Source of the DNA: Kosakonia cowanii JCM 10956 = DSM 18146
GTDB lineage: Bacteria > Pseudomonadota > Gammaproteobacteria > Enterobacterales > Enterobacteriaceae
DNA length: 64,000 nucleotides
Reading direction: 5' to 3'
Assembly (NCBI RefSeq): GCF_001975225.1
Contig: NZ_CP019445.1
Location: 1,798,001 to 1,862,000, forward strand
Below the pieces are notes generated by a model. The model made no database searches. It was given only the letters and a program-made list of their open reading frames with translations, and was not told the origin of the DNA. Shown piece after piece: positions 23,732-34,199 of this stretch. The position numbers and the translations under genes are program-made. Every line of letters starts with the position of its first letter. Position 1 is the stretch's first letter.

Positions 23732-24691
23732 TTATGCTAAACAGGCTATTTCATTAAAAACGGTATCTGCGCTGAGATGGGCTAAGTCGCCATTACTCGC
23801 GCGGCATATATGTTGGTTTTTTCCATACCCGCCAATAAGCCCAGGATCGGTTGGGCCATATAACGTGATATTTGGTCGATCCAGCGCCGCCGTCAAATGA
23901 CTAAGGCCCGTATCCACCGATACCACGAATTTCGCGCCAGCCAGTGTCTGCGCGACCTTCTCAAGACTCATCTTCGGCAGCACATCAACGTAATCAAACC
24001 CTTCCGCTAACCGCTTCGCACGCGCCTCTTCATGAGGGGCTCCCCATGGGAGCTTTATCTGCAAACCGCTTCCTTTAAGCAGGCCAATCAATGTGCGCCA
24101 GTGACTCTCCGGCCAATGTTTATCATCTCGCGTGGTGGCATGTAAAAAGACGGCATAGGAGGAAGCTGGCGCAGCGCTGGAGGTGAAATGCTGCGCAATG
24201 GCGTAGTCACCCTGCGCCTGCGGTTTGGCATAGCCCAGACTCTTCGCAAAGAGTTCGCGCGTCCGCTCAACGGCGTGTTGCTGTTTCGCAATGGCGTGAC
24301 GGCGTTTATAGAACAGGCTTGCCAGCGGCTCGCGTGCGGAGTGCCAGTCCATCCCATGTTTCACACCATGCGCCAGCCGGGTGACCAGCGCGGCGCTCTT
24401 TACCAGACCCTGCGCGTCGATAATGGCGTCGTACTGCTTCTCCTTCACCGCGTTGCGAAAAGCCTGGCGCTCTGCCGTAACAGGCGCGGAAAACCACGCT
24501 TTGCGCCAGCGGCGGATGGCCACCGGGATAACCCGGTCGACCGCTGGGTGCCATGAAGGAATCTGGGCAAATCCCTCTTCCACTACCCAATCAAAACAGA
24601 TCCCCGGAATGGCCTGCGCGGCATCGGTCAGCGCAGGCAGCGTGTGCAGCACATCGCCCATTGACGAGGTTTTCACAATCAAGACCCGCAT
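23732..24691 (-). CDS. waaC: LPS heptosyltransferase I
   Basis: WaaC adds the first L-glycero-D-manno-heptose from ADP-heptose to Kdo2-lipid A. The 319 aa GT9 protein begins MRVLIVKTSSMGDVLHTLPAL and has the C-terminal donor-binding block VSVDTGLSHLTAALDRP. Lys and Asp residues of the active site are in the usual places (KTSSMGD; DTGLSH). It lies 3 bases after waaF in the same operon. Confidence 0.97.
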   Translation of the reverse strand: MRVLIVKTSSMGDVLHTLPALTDAAQAIPGICFDWVVEEGFAQIPSWHPAVDRVIPVAIRRWRKAWFSAPVTAERQAFRNAVKEKQYDAIIDAQGLVKSAALVTRLAHGVKHGMDWHSAREPLASLFYKRRHAIAKQQHAVERTRELFAKSLGYAKPQAQGDYAIAQHFTSSAAPASSYAVFLHATTRDDKHWPESHWRTLIGLLKGSGLQIKLPWGAPHEEARAKRLAEGFDYVDVLPKMSLEKVAQTLAGAKFVVSVDTGLSHLTAALDRPNITLYGPTDPGLIGGYGKNQHICRASNGDLAHLSADTVFNEIACLA

Positions 24692-24694
24692 CGC

Positions 24695-25741
24695 TTATCC
24701 TTCTGCTGCCAGCAACAAACCATTCAACTCATCCAGCACGCGCTGCGGCGTAATATCGATCAGGCTCTGGTGATACCCTTCAGCGGCATCGCCTTTGCGT
24801 ACCTTGTGGTAGCCGGTGATTAAGCGGATCACGCGCGCTTTGTGGGAGAGCGGCGGCGTGAAATCGGGGCTGCTGGGGCCATAGAGCGCAACCAGCGGGC
24901 GATCGAGCGCGGCGGCAACGTGCATCAAACCTGAATCATTGCTCACCACCGCTTTACAGGCAGCAATCAGCACCACGGCCTGCTCCAGCTGCGTCTCTCC
25001 CGCCAGATTGCGGCACCACGCCTGTTGCTCAATGCTCAGCGCGGTCAGAATCTGATTACCCGCGTCGTGATCTTTTGCTGAACCGAACAGCAGCACCTGA
25101 TAGCCTTCATCAATAAGCTGCTTCGCCAGCTCAGCGTAGTGATAGTGCGGCCAGCGCTTTGCCGGGCCAAACTCGGCGCCGGGGCAAAAACCGATCATCG
25201 GGCGTTCAGCCGCGAGGTCGAAGGTGGCGCAAACCTGTAGCTTCTCACTCTCATTGACCTGCAACTGCGGCCACAGCAGCGGCTGCGGCAGATCTTTCGC
25301 CGAGCCCATTACGCCTTTGTCATAGGCCAGCGCAACATAGCGCTCGACCATCAGCGGCCAGGCTTGTTTGTCCAGCACCCGCGCATCGTTAAGCACGCCA
25401 TAGCGCATTTCACCGCGCCAGCCGGTACGGTGCGGAATGCCAGCAAAGAAGGGCACCAGCGCAGATTTAAAGGAGTTCGGCAGCACATAGGCGCGATCGT
25501 AACGTCGTTCGCGCAGGCTGTGCCCCAGCTTACGGCGCGCGCCAATCTCCAGCGCGCCGTGGCCGAGCGGCATCGGGATCGCCTCGTTAACTTCCGGCAT
25601 GCGCGATAAAAGCGGACGGCACCACGCGGGTGCCATCACATCGATTATCGCCTGGGGAAAGCGCGCCTTCAGCGTGCGGTAGAGGCTCTGCGACATCATC
25701 ATGTCGCCTACCCAGGAGGGTCCAATGACCAGAATTTTCAT
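24695..25741 (-). CDS. waaF: LPS heptosyltransferase II
   Basis: WaaF adds the second heptose to HepI. The 348 aa GT9 protein begins MKILVIGPSWVGDMMMSQSL, with GFCPGAEFGPAKRWP in the middle and SNDSGLMHVAAALDRPLVALYG in the donor-binding domain. It follows hldD by 2 bases and precedes waaC by 3, so the three heptose genes are translated as a unit. Confidence 0.97.
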   Translation of the reverse strand: MKILVIGPSWVGDMMMSQSLYRTLKARFPQAIIDVMAPAWCRPLLSRMPEVNEAIPMPLGHGALEIGARRKLGHSLRERRYDRAYVLPNSFKSALVPFFAGIPHRTGWRGEMRYGVLNDARVLDKQAWPLMVERYVALAYDKGVMGSAKDLPQPLLWPQLQVNESEKLQVCATFDLAAERPMIGFCPGAEFGPAKRWPHYHYAELAKQLIDEGYQVLLFGSAKDHDAGNQILTALSIEQQAWCRNLAGETQLEQAVVLIAACKAVVSNDSGLMHVAAALDRPLVALYGPSSPDFTPPLSHKARVIRLITGYHKVRKGDAAEGYHQSLIDITPQRVLDELNGLLLAAEG

Positions 25742-25743
25742 AC

Positions 25744-26676
25744 TTACGCGTCGCGGTTCAGCCAGGCCATATATTCGCTCACGCCTTCAGCCACGGTTTT
25801 AAACGGCTTGTCGTAGCCCGCCGCACGCAGGTTGGTGAGATCGGCCTGCGTAAAAGCCTGGTAACGGCCTTTCAGCTTGTCCGGGAACGGGATGTACTCA
25901 ATGCTGCCTTTTTTATGGAAGGCGAGCGTGGCATCCGCTACGGCCTGGAAGGACTCCGCGCGACCGGTGCCGAGGTTAAAGATGCCGGAGACACCGTTTT
26001 CCCAGAACCACAGATTGACCGCCGCCACATCGCCCACGTAGACGAAATCGCGTTTAAAGTTGTCGCTGCCTTCGAACAGTTTCGGGCTCTCGCCATTGTT
26101 CAGCTGTGTGTTGAGATGGAAAGCGACGCTCGCCATGCTGCCTTTGTGCCCTTCACGCGGGCCATAGACGTTGAAATAGCGGAAGCCGACAATCGGCGAG
26201 TTCGCTTCCGGCAGAATGCTGCGCACATACTCGTCGAACAGCATTTTCGAGTAACCGTAGACGTTAAGCGGCTTTTCATATTCGCGCGATTCAATAAAGT
26301 CAGAAGTGCGGCCGCCGTAAGTGGCTGCGGATGAGGCATACAGGAAGGGGATTTCGCGCTCCAGGCAGTAGTGCAGCAGCTCTTTGGAGTACTGATAGTT
26401 GTTCTCCATCATGTACTTGCCATCCCACTCGGTGGTGGAGGAGCACGCACCTTCATGGAACACCGCTTCAATCTCGCCGAACTCTTCGCCAGACATAATC
26501 TGGATCAGAAAATCCTCTTTATCCATATAGTCGGCGATATGCAAGTCGACCAGATTGACAAACTTAGTGCCGTCTTTCAGGTTGTCCACCACCAGGATAT
26601 CGGTGATGCCTTTGTCATTCAGGGCTTTAACGATATTGCTGCCGATAAAACCCGCGCCGCCAGTGACGATGATCAT
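25744..26676 (-). CDS. hldD: ADP-L-glycero-D-manno-heptose 6-epimerase
   Basis: HldD (RfaD, WaaD) epimerises ADP-D-glycero-D-manno-heptose to the L-glycero form used by WaaC/F/Q/U. It is a 310 aa short-chain dehydrogenase/epimerase with the NADP-binding GGAGFIGS at residues 6-13 and the catalytic YGYSK near 140. It is the first gene of hldD-waaF-waaC-waaL and is divergent from kbl. A good promoter is visible upstream. Confidence 0.98.
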   Translation of the reverse strand: MIIVTGGAGFIGSNIVKALNDKGITDILVVDNLKDGTKFVNLVDLHIADYMDKEDFLIQIMSGEEFGEIEAVFHEGACSSTTEWDGKYMMENNYQYSKELLHYCLEREIPFLYASSAATYGGRTSDFIESREYEKPLNVYGYSKMLFDEYVRSILPEANSPIVGFRYFNVYGPREGHKGSMASVAFHLNTQLNNGESPKLFEGSDNFKRDFVYVGDVAAVNLWFWENGVSGIFNLGTGRAESFQAVADATLAFHKKGSIEYIPFPDKLKGRYQAFTQADLTNLRAAGYDKPFKTVAEGVSEYMAWLNRDA

Positions 26677-26730
26677 AACTGTACCTTTGCAAAATGAAGC
26701 GTTGAGACAATCTCAGACACGAATAACTTT

Positions 26731-26759
26731 ATCATACCATCACATTGCTGCCCCTTCAG
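26731..26759 (-). promoter_or_regulatory. Extended -10 promoter of hldD-waaFCL
   Basis: On the minus strand, CTGAAG (-35) is followed after 17 bases by TATGAT (-10), with TGG directly ahead of it to form an extended -10. The predicted transcript starts about 50 bases before hldD. A heat-shock promoter, known for E. coli hldD, is not obvious to me here. Confidence 0.6.
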
Positions 26760-26890
26760 CCATTCCCCGGGAAAGGGGAGGGCTATGCGTGATTTATGCT
26801 GCAAAACGGATAAGCAGTGAAGCGTCATCTCGTATCAACGTATAGCTTTGGGTAATATGTGCCGAAATTTGCCCAGTCTGGAGAATTGCG

Positions 26891-28084
26891 ATGCGTGGGG
26901 ATTTTTATCAACAGTTAACGAACGATCTGCAAACCGCACGTGCGGAAGGGTTGTTCAAAGAGGAACGCATTATCACGTCAGCGCAGCAGGCTGATATCAC
27001 CGTGGCGAATGGTAGCCACGTCATCAACTTCTGCGCCAACAACTACCTTGGCCTTGCCAACCACCCGGAGCTGATCGCCGCCGCGAAAGCCGGTATGGAT
27101 AGCCACGGTTTCGGCATGGCCTCGGTGCGCTTTATCTGCGGTACGCAGGATAGCCACAAAGCGCTGGAGAAGAAGCTGGCCGATTTCCTCGGCATGGAAG
27201 ACTCTATCCTTTACTCCTCCTGCTTCGATGCGAACGGCGGGCTGTTTGAAACGCTGCTCGGCGCGGAAGATGCCATTATTTCTGATGCCCTCAACCACGC
27301 ATCAATCATTGACGGCGTGCGTCTGTGTAAAGCGAAGCGTTACCGCTACGCGAACAATGACATGCAGGAACTGGAAGCTCGCCTGCAAGAAGCGCGCGAA
27401 GCGGGTGCCCGCCACGTGCTGATCGCCACCGATGGTGTCTTCTCAATGGATGGCGTGATCGCCAACCTGCAGGGCGTCTGCGACCTGGCGGATAAATATG
27501 ATGCACTGGTGATGGTTGATGATTCCCACGCCGTCGGTTTTGTCGGTGCCAACGGCCGCGGAACCCACGAATACTGTGAGGTGATGGGCCGGGTCGACAT
27601 CATTACCGGGACGCTTGGCAAAGCCCTCGGCGGCGCATCGGGCGGTTATACCGCTGCGCGTAAAGAGGTGGTGGAGTGGCTGCGTCAGCGTTCGCGCCCC
27701 TATCTCTTCTCCAACTCGCTGGCGCCTGCCATTGTCAGCGCCTCGATCAAAGTGCTGGAGATGCTGGAGTCCGGCGGTGAGTTGCGCGATCGCCTGTGGG
27801 CTAACGCCCGCCTGTTCCGCGAACAGATGAGCGCTGCGGGCTTTACGCTGGCGGGTGCCGATCACGCCATTATTCCGGTGATGCTTGGCGATGCCGTGGT
27901 GGCGCAAAACTTTGCCCGCGAGCTGCAAAAAGAGGGCATTTACGTCACGGGCTTCTTCTTCCCGGTGGTGCCGAAAGGCCAGGCGCGTATTCGTACACAG
28001 ATGTCGGCGGCCCATACGCCAGAACAAATTGAACGCGCGGTAGCAGCCTTTACCCGCATTGGTAAACAACTGGGTGTGATCTGA
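26891..28084 (+). CDS. kbl: 2-amino-3-ketobutyrate CoA ligase (glycine C-acetyltransferase)
   Basis: Kbl cleaves 2-amino-3-ketobutyrate with CoA to glycine and acetyl-CoA, the second step of threonine degradation. It is a PLP enzyme of the alpha-oxoamine synthase family. Lys244, in [14 protein letters not shown], is the PLP-binding residue, and VDDSHAVGF carries the PLP-contacting Asp and His. The 397 aa length is one less than E. coli. It is followed after 9 bases by tdh, whose product supplies its substrate. Confidence 0.97.
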   Translation: MRGDFYQQLTNDLQTARAEGLFKEERIITSAQQADITVANGSHVINFCANNYLGLANHPELIAAAKAGMDSHGFGMASVRFICGTQDSHKALEKKLADFLGMEDSILYSSCFDANGGLFETLLGAEDAIISDALNHASIIDGVRLCKAKRYRYANNDMQELEARLQEAREAGARHVLIATDGVFSMDGVIANLQGVCDLADKYDALVMVDDSHAVGFVGANGRGTHEYCEVMGRVDIITGTLGKALGGASGGYTAARKEVVEWLRQRSRPYLFSNSLAPAIVSASIKVLEMLESGGELRDRLWANARLFREQMSAAGFTLAGADHAIIPVMLGDAVVAQNFARELQKEGIYVTGFFFPVVPKGQARIRTQMSAAHTPEQIERAVAAFTRIGKQLGVI

Positions 28085-28093
28085 GGACGTGAA

Positions 28094-29119
28094 ATGAAAG
28101 CGTTATCCAAACTGAAAGCGGAAGAGGGCATCTGGATGACCGATGTGCCGGAACCGGAAGTTGGGCACAACGATCTACTGATTAAGATCCGCAAAACCGC
28201 GATTTGCGGCACCGACGTGCATATCTACAACTGGGATGAGTGGTCGCAAAAAACCATTCCGGTACCGATGGTGGTCGGTCATGAATACGTAGGTGAAGTG
28301 GTTGGCATCGGTCAGGAAGTGAAAGGCTTTAAGATCGGCGATCGCGTCTCCGGCGAAGGGCATATCACCTGCGGACACTGCCGTAACTGCCGCGCGGGCC
28401 GCACCCATTTATGCCGTAATACCGTCGGCGTAGGCGTCAATCGTCCCGGCTGTTTTGCGGAGTATCTGGTGATCCCGGCCTTCAACGCCTTCAAAATCCC
28501 GGACAATATCCCTGACGAGCTGGCGTCGATTTTCGACCCGTTCGGTAACGCAGTCCATACGGCACTCTCCTTCGATCTGGTGGGCGAAGATGTGCTGGTC
28601 TCCGGTGCAGGTCCTATCGGCATCATGGCGGCTGCGGTCGCTAAGCACGTTGGCGCGCGCCATGTGGTGATCACCGATGTGAACGAATACCGTCTTGAGC
28701 TGGCACGCAAAATGGGCGTTACGCGCGCGGTAAATGTCGCCAAAGAGAACCTCACCGAGGTGATGGCGGAACTGGGGATGACGGAAGGGTTCGACGTAGG
28801 TCTGGAGATGTCCGGCGCGCCTGCGGCGTTTCGCACCATGCTCGATACCATGAACCACGGCGGACGCATTGCCATGCTCGGTATTCCGCCTTCGGAGATG
28901 TCGATCGACTGGAACAAAGTCATCTTCAAGGGGCTGTTTATCAAAGGGATTTATGGCCGTGAGATGTTCGAAACCTGGTACAAAATGGCCGCGCTGATCC
29001 AGTCCGGTCTCGACCTCTCACCGATCATTACCCACCGCTTCGGAATTGATGAGTTCCAGCAGGGATTTGACGCGATGCGTTCAGGTCAGTCCGGTAAAGT
29101 AGTGCTGAGCTGGGATTAA
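28094..29119 (+). CDS. tdh: L-threonine 3-dehydrogenase
   Basis: Tdh oxidises L-threonine to 2-amino-3-ketobutyrate with NAD+. The 341 aa medium-chain dehydrogenase has the catalytic zinc ligand Cys38 ([10 protein letters not shown]), GHEYVGEVV, the structural zinc cluster [15 protein letters not shown] (about 93-107) and the coenzyme-binding [15 protein letters not shown]. It is the second gene of the kbl-tdh operon and is followed by a strong terminator. Confidence 0.98.
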   Translation: MKALSKLKAEEGIWMTDVPEPEVGHNDLLIKIRKTAICGTDVHIYNWDEWSQKTIPVPMVVGHEYVGEVVGIGQEVKGFKIGDRVSGEGHITCGHCRNCRAGRTHLCRNTVGVGVNRPGCFAEYLVIPAFNAFKIPDNIPDELASIFDPFGNAVHTALSFDLVGEDVLVSGAGPIGIMAAAVAKHVGARHVVITDVNEYRLELARKMGVTRAVNVAKENLTEVMAELGMTEGFDVGLEMSGAPAAFRTMLDTMNHGGRIAMLGIPPSEMSIDWNKVIFKGLFIKGIYGREMFETWYKMAALIQSGLDLSPIITHRFGIDEFQQGFDAMRSGQSGKVVLSWD

Positions 29120-29126
29120 AAGAGTA

Positions 29127-29151
29127 AGGGCCAGATAATGGCCCTTTTTTC
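29127..29151 (+). terminator. Terminator after kbl-tdh
   Basis: GGGCCA and TGGCCC pair (29128-29144) with loop GATAA and are followed by six T. It starts 8 bases after the tdh stop codon. Confidence 0.9.
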
Positions 29152-29340
29152 TGCGACAAATCCCAAAACACATTATTAAATGTAAACTTTTGTCAGTGTC
29201 ATAAATTCTTCGCAATTACGCAATACTCTTATTACGTCCTTTAACTCCCCCGACTATTCTGAATATTCTTAGTTCGCATCGGCGATGAAACTTAATCGCA
29301 ACCGCTGTGTCTGAGAATTTACCTACTCAATCTGACCGAC

Positions 29341-29357
29341 CTTAATTTTTTCTTAAT
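29341..29357 (+). promoter_or_regulatory. PmrA/BasR box upstream of waaH
   Basis: CTTAAT (29341-29346), five T (29347-29351), then CTTAAT (29352-29357) is an exact direct-repeat PmrA/BasR binding site with the required 5-base spacing. It lies 50 bases before the waaH start. The E. coli orthologue yibD/waaH is reported as a BasR target, so the site is in the expected place. Confidence 0.85.
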
Positions 29358-29406
29358 TAAAACAATTTAAAAATAGTCACTGTAATGACAATGAATCAGG
29401 TAATTA

Positions 29407-30441
29407 ATGATGAATAGCCCTGGTAAGCTTAGCGTTATTATCCCCCTCTACAATGCGGGCGATGACTTTGTACCTTGCATGGAATCCCTGTTAGCGCAAA
29501 CCTGGACAGCGCTTGAAATCATCATTGTTAATGATGGTTCGACCGATAATTCTGCTGAAATAGCAGAGCGTTACGCAAAGAAGTACCCGCATATCCAGCT
29601 TATTCACCAGTGTAACGCCGGTGCCTCGGTGGCGCGTAATCGTGGCTTAACCTATGCCACAGGTGAATACATCGCTTTCGTTGATGCCGATGATATTGTC
29701 TATCCGCAAATGTATGAAACGCTGATGAAAATGGCGCTGGAAGACGATCTGGATGTCGCGCAGTGTAACTCGGACTGGTGCGATCGGCAGAACGGCAGCA
29801 CCTGGCAATCCATTCCGCTGGATCGTATTCGTTCTACCGGCGTACTCAGCGGGCCTGACTGGTTAAGAGTGGCGCTGGCAAGCCGCCGCTGGACGCACGT
29901 GGTCTGGATGGGCGTTTATCGCCACGATGTAATTAAGCAAAATCGTATTGAATTTATTCCCGGGCTGCATCACCAGGATATTATCTGGAGCACCGAATTT
30001 ATGTATAACGCCCAACGCGTGCGTTATACCGAACAATCGTTATATAAATATTTTCTCCATGGCTGTTCGGTCAGCCGTTTGAAGCGCCAGGGATTAAAAA
30101 ACCTCGCCTATCAGCGTCATTACATGAAAATTACGCGCCTACTGGAGAAATTGAATCGCGATTACGCTGACCGCATTACGATATATCCCGAATTCCACCA
30201 ACAAATTACGTATGAAGCACTTCGCGTATGCCACGCCGTGCGAAAAGAGCCGGATGAAATAATTCGCAAGCGCATGATTGCCGAAATATATGCATCAGGA
30301 ATGTTTAAACGTATGGTCACTAATGTGCGCAGCCCTAAGCTCGCTTATCAGGCGCTGCTGTGGTCACTTCGTCTGTACAAATGGCGGGACAAGACGACGT
30401 CACACCACCGTCTTGCCCGTAAAGCGGTGAAAATCTACTAG
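29407..30441 (+). CDS. waaH: LPS core glucuronosyltransferase WaaH (YibD)
   Basis: WaaH is a GT2 enzyme that adds glucuronic acid to HepIII of the inner core under inducing conditions. The 344 aa protein begins MMNSPGKLSVIIPLYNAGDDF, with IIIVNDGSTDNS near 39 and the metal-binding DADD (FVDADDIVYP) near 97. The length equals E. coli YibD and similarity runs the full length. It is transcribed alone from a 287-base intergenic region that carries an exact PmrA box, implying expression under low Mg2+, iron or mild acid. The substrate depends on WaaQ having added HepIII. Confidence 0.93.
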   Translation: MMNSPGKLSVIIPLYNAGDDFVPCMESLLAQTWTALEIIIVNDGSTDNSAEIAERYAKKYPHIQLIHQCNAGASVARNRGLTYATGEYIAFVDADDIVYPQMYETLMKMALEDDLDVAQCNSDWCDRQNGSTWQSIPLDRIRSTGVLSGPDWLRVALASRRWTHVVWMGVYRHDVIKQNRIEFIPGLHHQDIIWSTEFMYNAQRVRYTEQSLYKYFLHGCSVSRLKRQGLKNLAYQRHYMKITRLLEKLNRDYADRITIYPEFHQQITYEALRVCHAVRKEPDEIIRKRMIAEIYASGMFKRMVTNVRSPKLAYQALLWSLRLYKWRDKTTSHHRLARKAVKIY

Positions 30442-30447
30442 CGCTGC

Positions 30448-31395
30448 TTACTTCCGGCCCCAGCCCTGCCACTGGTGCTGGAAGTACTGTACCAGCGTAC
30501 TTTCGCTGATACTCTCTCCCACCACGCTAAAGAAGCGGCTGGCATTCACCGGCTCTGGCTTCTGCTTCGCTTTACACACTTTCGCAACGTGGAACGGATT
30601 ACGTGGCGGCTGCGGCTGCGCGTCAGGTTTGGCGGGCGTTGAGTTGTCCACCTGCGGCTCATGAAGCAGGTCGCTCGGCCGCACCAGCGTAATGTCGGAG
30701 GGTAAGTTTGCCAGCGCCTGCTGCAACACACGTACGGTCGACGGATGCGGGTGTCCAATAGCAATAGCCGAGCCATTCCGTCGTGCCAGCGCGACGGCAC
30801 GGTCGAACTGACGGCGAATATCACCCTCATTCTGCGTATCATCGAGGAACACTTTGCGCTTAATCACCTTCACCCCGGTGCCGGAGGCTGCGCGCATCGA
30901 CTGGCTATTGCCGATAGTCATGCTGTCGAGGAAGTAAAGGTTATAGCGCTCCAGCGCCTGCATCACTTTCTGCATGCCAAACAGGCTGGAGGTCATGGCG
31001 CTGCCCATATGGTTATTCAACCCGACGGCATAGGGCACCTTATTCACGGCGTCACTGATGATGCGTTCAATCTCTGCGCTGCCCATCTCCGGGCGCAGGG
31101 TATCTTTTTCCAGCGGCTGTTTACTGAGCGGTGCCATCGGCAGATGGATCAGCACTTCGTGACCGCTGTTGTGCGCTTTGGTCGCCATGTCGCGGGCATG
31201 TGTCGCGTTTGGCAGCACCGCGACGGAGACCGCCTGCGGCATCGCCAGCACCTGGTTTTCTGTCTGGGGACGGTAGCCAAAATCGTCGATAACGATGGCC
31301 AGTTTGCCGGCAAACACCGGCGAGGAGAGCGCCAGCACGCTGGCAAGAGTAATCACGATGCGGCGAAGTTGAAGCAAACCTATCTTCCCAACCAC
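30448..31395 (-). CDS. yibQ: Divergent polysaccharide deacetylase family protein YibQ
   Basis: The 315 aa protein has an N-terminal signal peptide (to about residue 29, ending VFAGK) and a divergent NodB-like barrel. Conserved segments are AIVIDDFGYR, LIHLPMAP, GLNNHMGSAMTS, FLDSMT and AIGHPHPST, which would form a metal site. A proline- and lysine-rich tail follows from about residue 250. The function in E. coli is not established; the periplasmic location and position after envC suggest an envelope role. The start overlaps the envC 3' end by 16 bases. It is convergent with waaH, only 6 bases apart. Confidence 0.9.
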   Translation of the reverse strand: MVGKIGLLQLRRIVITLASVLALSSPVFAGKLAIVIDDFGYRPQTENQVLAMPQAVSVAVLPNATHARDMATKAHNSGHEVLIHLPMAPLSKQPLEKDTLRPEMGSAEIERIISDAVNKVPYAVGLNNHMGSAMTSSLFGMQKVMQALERYNLYFLDSMTIGNSQSMRAASGTGVKVIKRKVFLDDTQNEGDIRRQFDRAVALARRNGSAIAIGHPHPSTVRVLQQALANLPSDITLVRPSDLLHEPQVDNSTPAKPDAQPQPPRNPFHVAKVCKAKQKPEPVNASRFFSVVGESISESTLVQYFQHQWQGWGRK

Positions 31396-32645
31396 GGCTG
31401 TGGGTTGACCGCCTGGCCCTGACGGCGAATTTCAAAATAGAGTGAAGGCCGGCCCTGACCACCACTGCTCCCGACGAGAGCTATCGGCTGGCCTGCGCGC
31501 ACCTGCGCGCCAACGCTAACGAGGGCGCTTTGGTTATAACCATAAAGGCTCATATCGCCTTTGCCGTGCTCAACGACAACCACCAGGCCATAGCCCTGCA
31601 GCCAGTCGGCGAGGATCACGCGTCCGTCGGCGATGGCTTTAACTTCGCTGCCTTCAGACGCACCGATAACAATCCCTTTCCACCGTAGCTCACCCTGCAA
31701 CTGTTCGCCATAACGGTGGAGCAACGGGCCGCGAACCGGCCAGATCGCGCGGCCTGCCGGCGAGCCTAAGCCGCCGGTGCGGGACATCAGTGAGCGTTCG
31801 CTCTCGGTTGGCTTATAGGTGGTGCCTTTGCGGCTGGCCTCGCTCTGCCGCTCACGTACCGCCTGTGCTTCACGGGCTTCGCGCTCGGCGCGGGCTTTTG
31901 CTGCCGCTTCCGCGCGGGCAAGGCGATCGCGCAGACGTGATTCGTTAGCGCGCATCTCGCTAAGCTGCTGCTGACCTTCCTGAATTGAGGATTCAAGTCC
32001 GGCAAGGGTCTTTTTACGCTCGTTTCGTGCCTGCTCCAGCTTCGCCTGCTGCGCTTTCTGCTCATAGAGCAGGGTCTGCTGCTGGCTCTGCTTCTCTTCC
32101 AGCTCGGCTTTCTGCGAGGTGACCTCTTCACGCGTCTGCTTGAGCTGTGCGATGGTCTCCTGGCGCGCCTGGTTGAGATAACCGAAGTAAGCCTGCAAAC
32201 GCTGACCGCGCTGGCTCTCTTCACCGCTCAACAGAAGCTGGATACCGCTGTGCTCGCCCTGGCGAAACGCGGCATCGAGCTGCGCGGCAAGATTGCGCTC
32301 CTGCGACGCGCGCTGACGCTCCAGTTTGGCGATGGAGGCGTTCATCTCATCAATCTGTTTATTGAGTTCTGCCAGCGTGTTTTCGGTTTCGTGCAGCTGG
32401 CGGGCGGCAGCGGAGATGGCCTCCTCCTGCGCTTTCAACTGCGCGAGCAGGCCTGCGCGCTGCTGCTGCTGTTGGCGAACCGCGCGCTCTTTGGCGGCGA
32501 TATCGGCCTGGATGGATTTGAGCTGATCGCGGTCATCCGCGTGGGCGGGAACGGCGCACAGCAAAGCGCCAGCGCTGAGTGCGCTGGCGCAGAGCAGAGG
32601 TCGGAGCCCGACCCATGTAATTGAAAAAATCGCCTTTCCCCTCAT
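31380..32645 (-). CDS. envC: Murein hydrolase activator EnvC
   Basis: EnvC activates the amidases AmiA and AmiB at the septum during cell separation. The 421 aa protein has a signal peptide (to about residue 36, ending AHA), a long coiled coil (about 40-275, rich in Gln, Glu, Ala and Lys) and a C-terminal LytM domain (about 300-421). The LytM domain is degenerate: the first zinc-binding His and Asp of active members are replaced in RWKGIVIGA, so it should activate rather than cut. It sits in gpmI-envC-yibQ, 9 bases after gpmI. Confidence 0.96.
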   Translation of the reverse strand: MRGKAIFSITWVGLRPLLCASALSAGALLCAVPAHADDRDQLKSIQADIAAKERAVRQQQQQRAGLLAQLKAQEEAISAAARQLHETENTLAELNKQIDEMNASIAKLERQRASQERNLAAQLDAAFRQGEHSGIQLLLSGEESQRGQRLQAYFGYLNQARQETIAQLKQTREEVTSQKAELEEKQSQQQTLLYEQKAQQAKLEQARNERKKTLAGLESSIQEGQQQLSEMRANESRLRDRLARAEAAAKARAEREAREAQAVRERQSEASRKGTTYKPTESERSLMSRTGGLGSPAGRAIWPVRGPLLHRYGEQLQGELRWKGIVIGASEGSEVKAIADGRVILADWLQGYGLVVVVEHGKGDMSLYGYNQSALVSVGAQVRAGQPIALVGSSGGQGRPSLYFEIRRQGQAVNPQPWLGR

Positions 32646-32654
32646 GGGGAGCGA

Positions 32655-34199
32655 TTATTCCACGATGAACAGCGGCTTACCAGTCATCTCTTGCGGGATT
32701 TCCTCGCCCATCAGCGACAGCATGGTCGGCGCGATGTCGGAAAGTTTGCCACCGGAGAGCGCTTTCACCGTTTTCTCACCCACATAAATCAGCGGAACCG
32801 GCAGATTGGTGTGCGCCGTATGTGCCTGGCCAGTTGAGGGATCGCGCATCTGCTCGGCGTTGCCGTGGTCGGCGGTAATCAGCAACTGGCCGCCAACGGA
32901 CTCAACGGCGCGGGTGACCTGCGCAATGCAGTTATCCAGCGCTTCCACGGCAGCGACAGCCGCATCAAACACGCCGGTATGGCCAACCATATCGCCATTC
33001 GGGTAGTTACAGATGATGGTGTCGTATTTGCCGCTGGTAATGGCGGCGACCAGTTTTTCCGTCAGCTCGGCGGAGCTCATCTCCGGTTGCAGATCGTAGG
33101 TTGCGACTTTGGGTGAGTTGATCAGAATGCGATCTTCGCCCGGGAACGGCTCTTCAACGCCACCGTTAAAGAAGAAGGTGACATGGGCATACTTCTCCGT
33201 TTCGGAGATACGCAACTGGGTGCGGTTTTTCTTCGCCATCCACTCACCAAGGGTGTTGGCAAGGGAGGTCGGCGGATAGGCCACGGCAGTTTTGATGTCG
33301 GCGGCGTATTCGGTCAGCATCACGAAATCGAGCTTCACGACTTTCTTACGCGGGAAGCCGTCAAAATCGGCGTTAACAAAAGCACGGGTGATTTCGCGGG
33401 CGCGGTCGGCACGGAAGTTCATGAAAATCAGCGCGTCGCCATCTTCCATCGCCGCATCGGGCTGGCCGGCGGCGCGAATAACCGTCGCTTTCACAAACTC
33501 GTCGTTTTCGTCGCGGGCGTAAGCGGCTTGCAGCCCGGCAACGGCGCTGTCGAAGGTGAACGCGCCTTTGGCCTGTGTCATCAGGTCGTAAGCCTGTTCG
33601 ACGCGATCCCAGCGGTTGTCACGATCCATGGCGAAGTAACGACCAATAATGGACGCCACGCGGCCTTTACCAAGGGCGGCGAACTTCTCTTCAAATTTTT
33701 TCAGCGAAGATTCCGCGCTGCGCGGCGGCGTATCGCGGCCATCGAGGAAGGCGTGCAGGTAGATTTTTTCTGCGCCACGTTCAGCGGCCAGTTCGACCAT
33801 CGCCATAATGTGATCTTCATGGCTGTGCACGCCGCCTGCGGAGAGCAGGCCCATAATGTGCACCGCTTTGCCGGCGCTAACTGCCTTATCCACCGCGCCG
33901 CGCAGCACCGGGTTAGTGAAGAAGGTGCGCTCTTTAATTTCAACGTCCAGGCGGGTTAAGTCCTGGTAGACGATTCGCCCGGCACCGAGGTTGACGTGCC
34001 CGACCTCGGAGTTGCCCATCTGGCGATCCGGCAGACCCACTTCCAGCCCGGAGGCGTCGATCAGGGTGTGCGGACGCCTGGCCCACAGGCTATCCATCAC
34101 CGGGGTTTTAGCGTTCAAAATGGCGTTATCTTGCTGATCTTCGCGATAGCCGTAGCCATCGAGAATCACCAGTACCATAGGTTTTTTTGAAACCGACAT
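32655..34199 (-). CDS. gpmI: 2,3-bisphosphoglycerate-independent phosphoglycerate mutase
   Basis: GpmI interconverts 3- and 2-phosphoglycerate in glycolysis and needs Mn2+. It belongs to the alkaline phosphatase superfamily: Asp14 (VILDGYGY) and the phospho-acceptor Ser64 (MGNSEVGH) are present, with further metal ligands in [17 protein letters not shown] and [11 protein letters not shown] start at ATG 34199 (514 aa, as in E. coli), preceded by GAGG. The frame runs open for 27 more codons upstream without family resemblance. It heads the gpmI-envC-yibQ operon and is divergent from yibN. Confidence 0.97.
   Translation of the reverse strand: MSVSKKPMVLVILDGYGYREDQQDNAILNAKTPVMDSLWARRPHTLIDASGLEVGLPDRQMGNSEVGHVNLGAGRIVYQDLTRLDVEIKERTFFTNPVLRGAVDKAVSAGKAVHIMGLLSAGGVHSHEDHIMAMVELAAERGAEKIYLHAFLDGRDTPPRSAESSLKKFEEKFAALGKGRVASIIGRYFAMDRDNRWDRVEQAYDLMTQAKGAFTFDSAVAGLQAAYARDENDEFVKATVIRAAGQPDAAMEDGDALIFMNFRADRAREITRAFVNADFDGFPRKKVVKLDFVMLTEYAADIKTAVAYPPTSLANTLGEWMAKKNRTQLRISETEKYAHVTFFFNGGVEEPFPGEDRILINSPKVATYDLQPEMSSAELTEKLVAAITSGKYDTIICNYPNGDMVGHTGVFDAAVAAVEALDNCIAQVTRAVESVGGQLLITADHGNAEQMRDPSTGQAHTAHTNLPVPLIYVGEKTVKALSGGKLSDIAPTMLSLMGEEIPQEMTGKPLFIVE

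Noticed and set aside
29375..29400. Pho-box-like sequence before waaH (CTGTAATGACAATGA)
   Set aside because: Only part of the CTGTCAT repeat pattern is present, and just once; too weak to call, though PhoB control of waaH is reported in E. coli.
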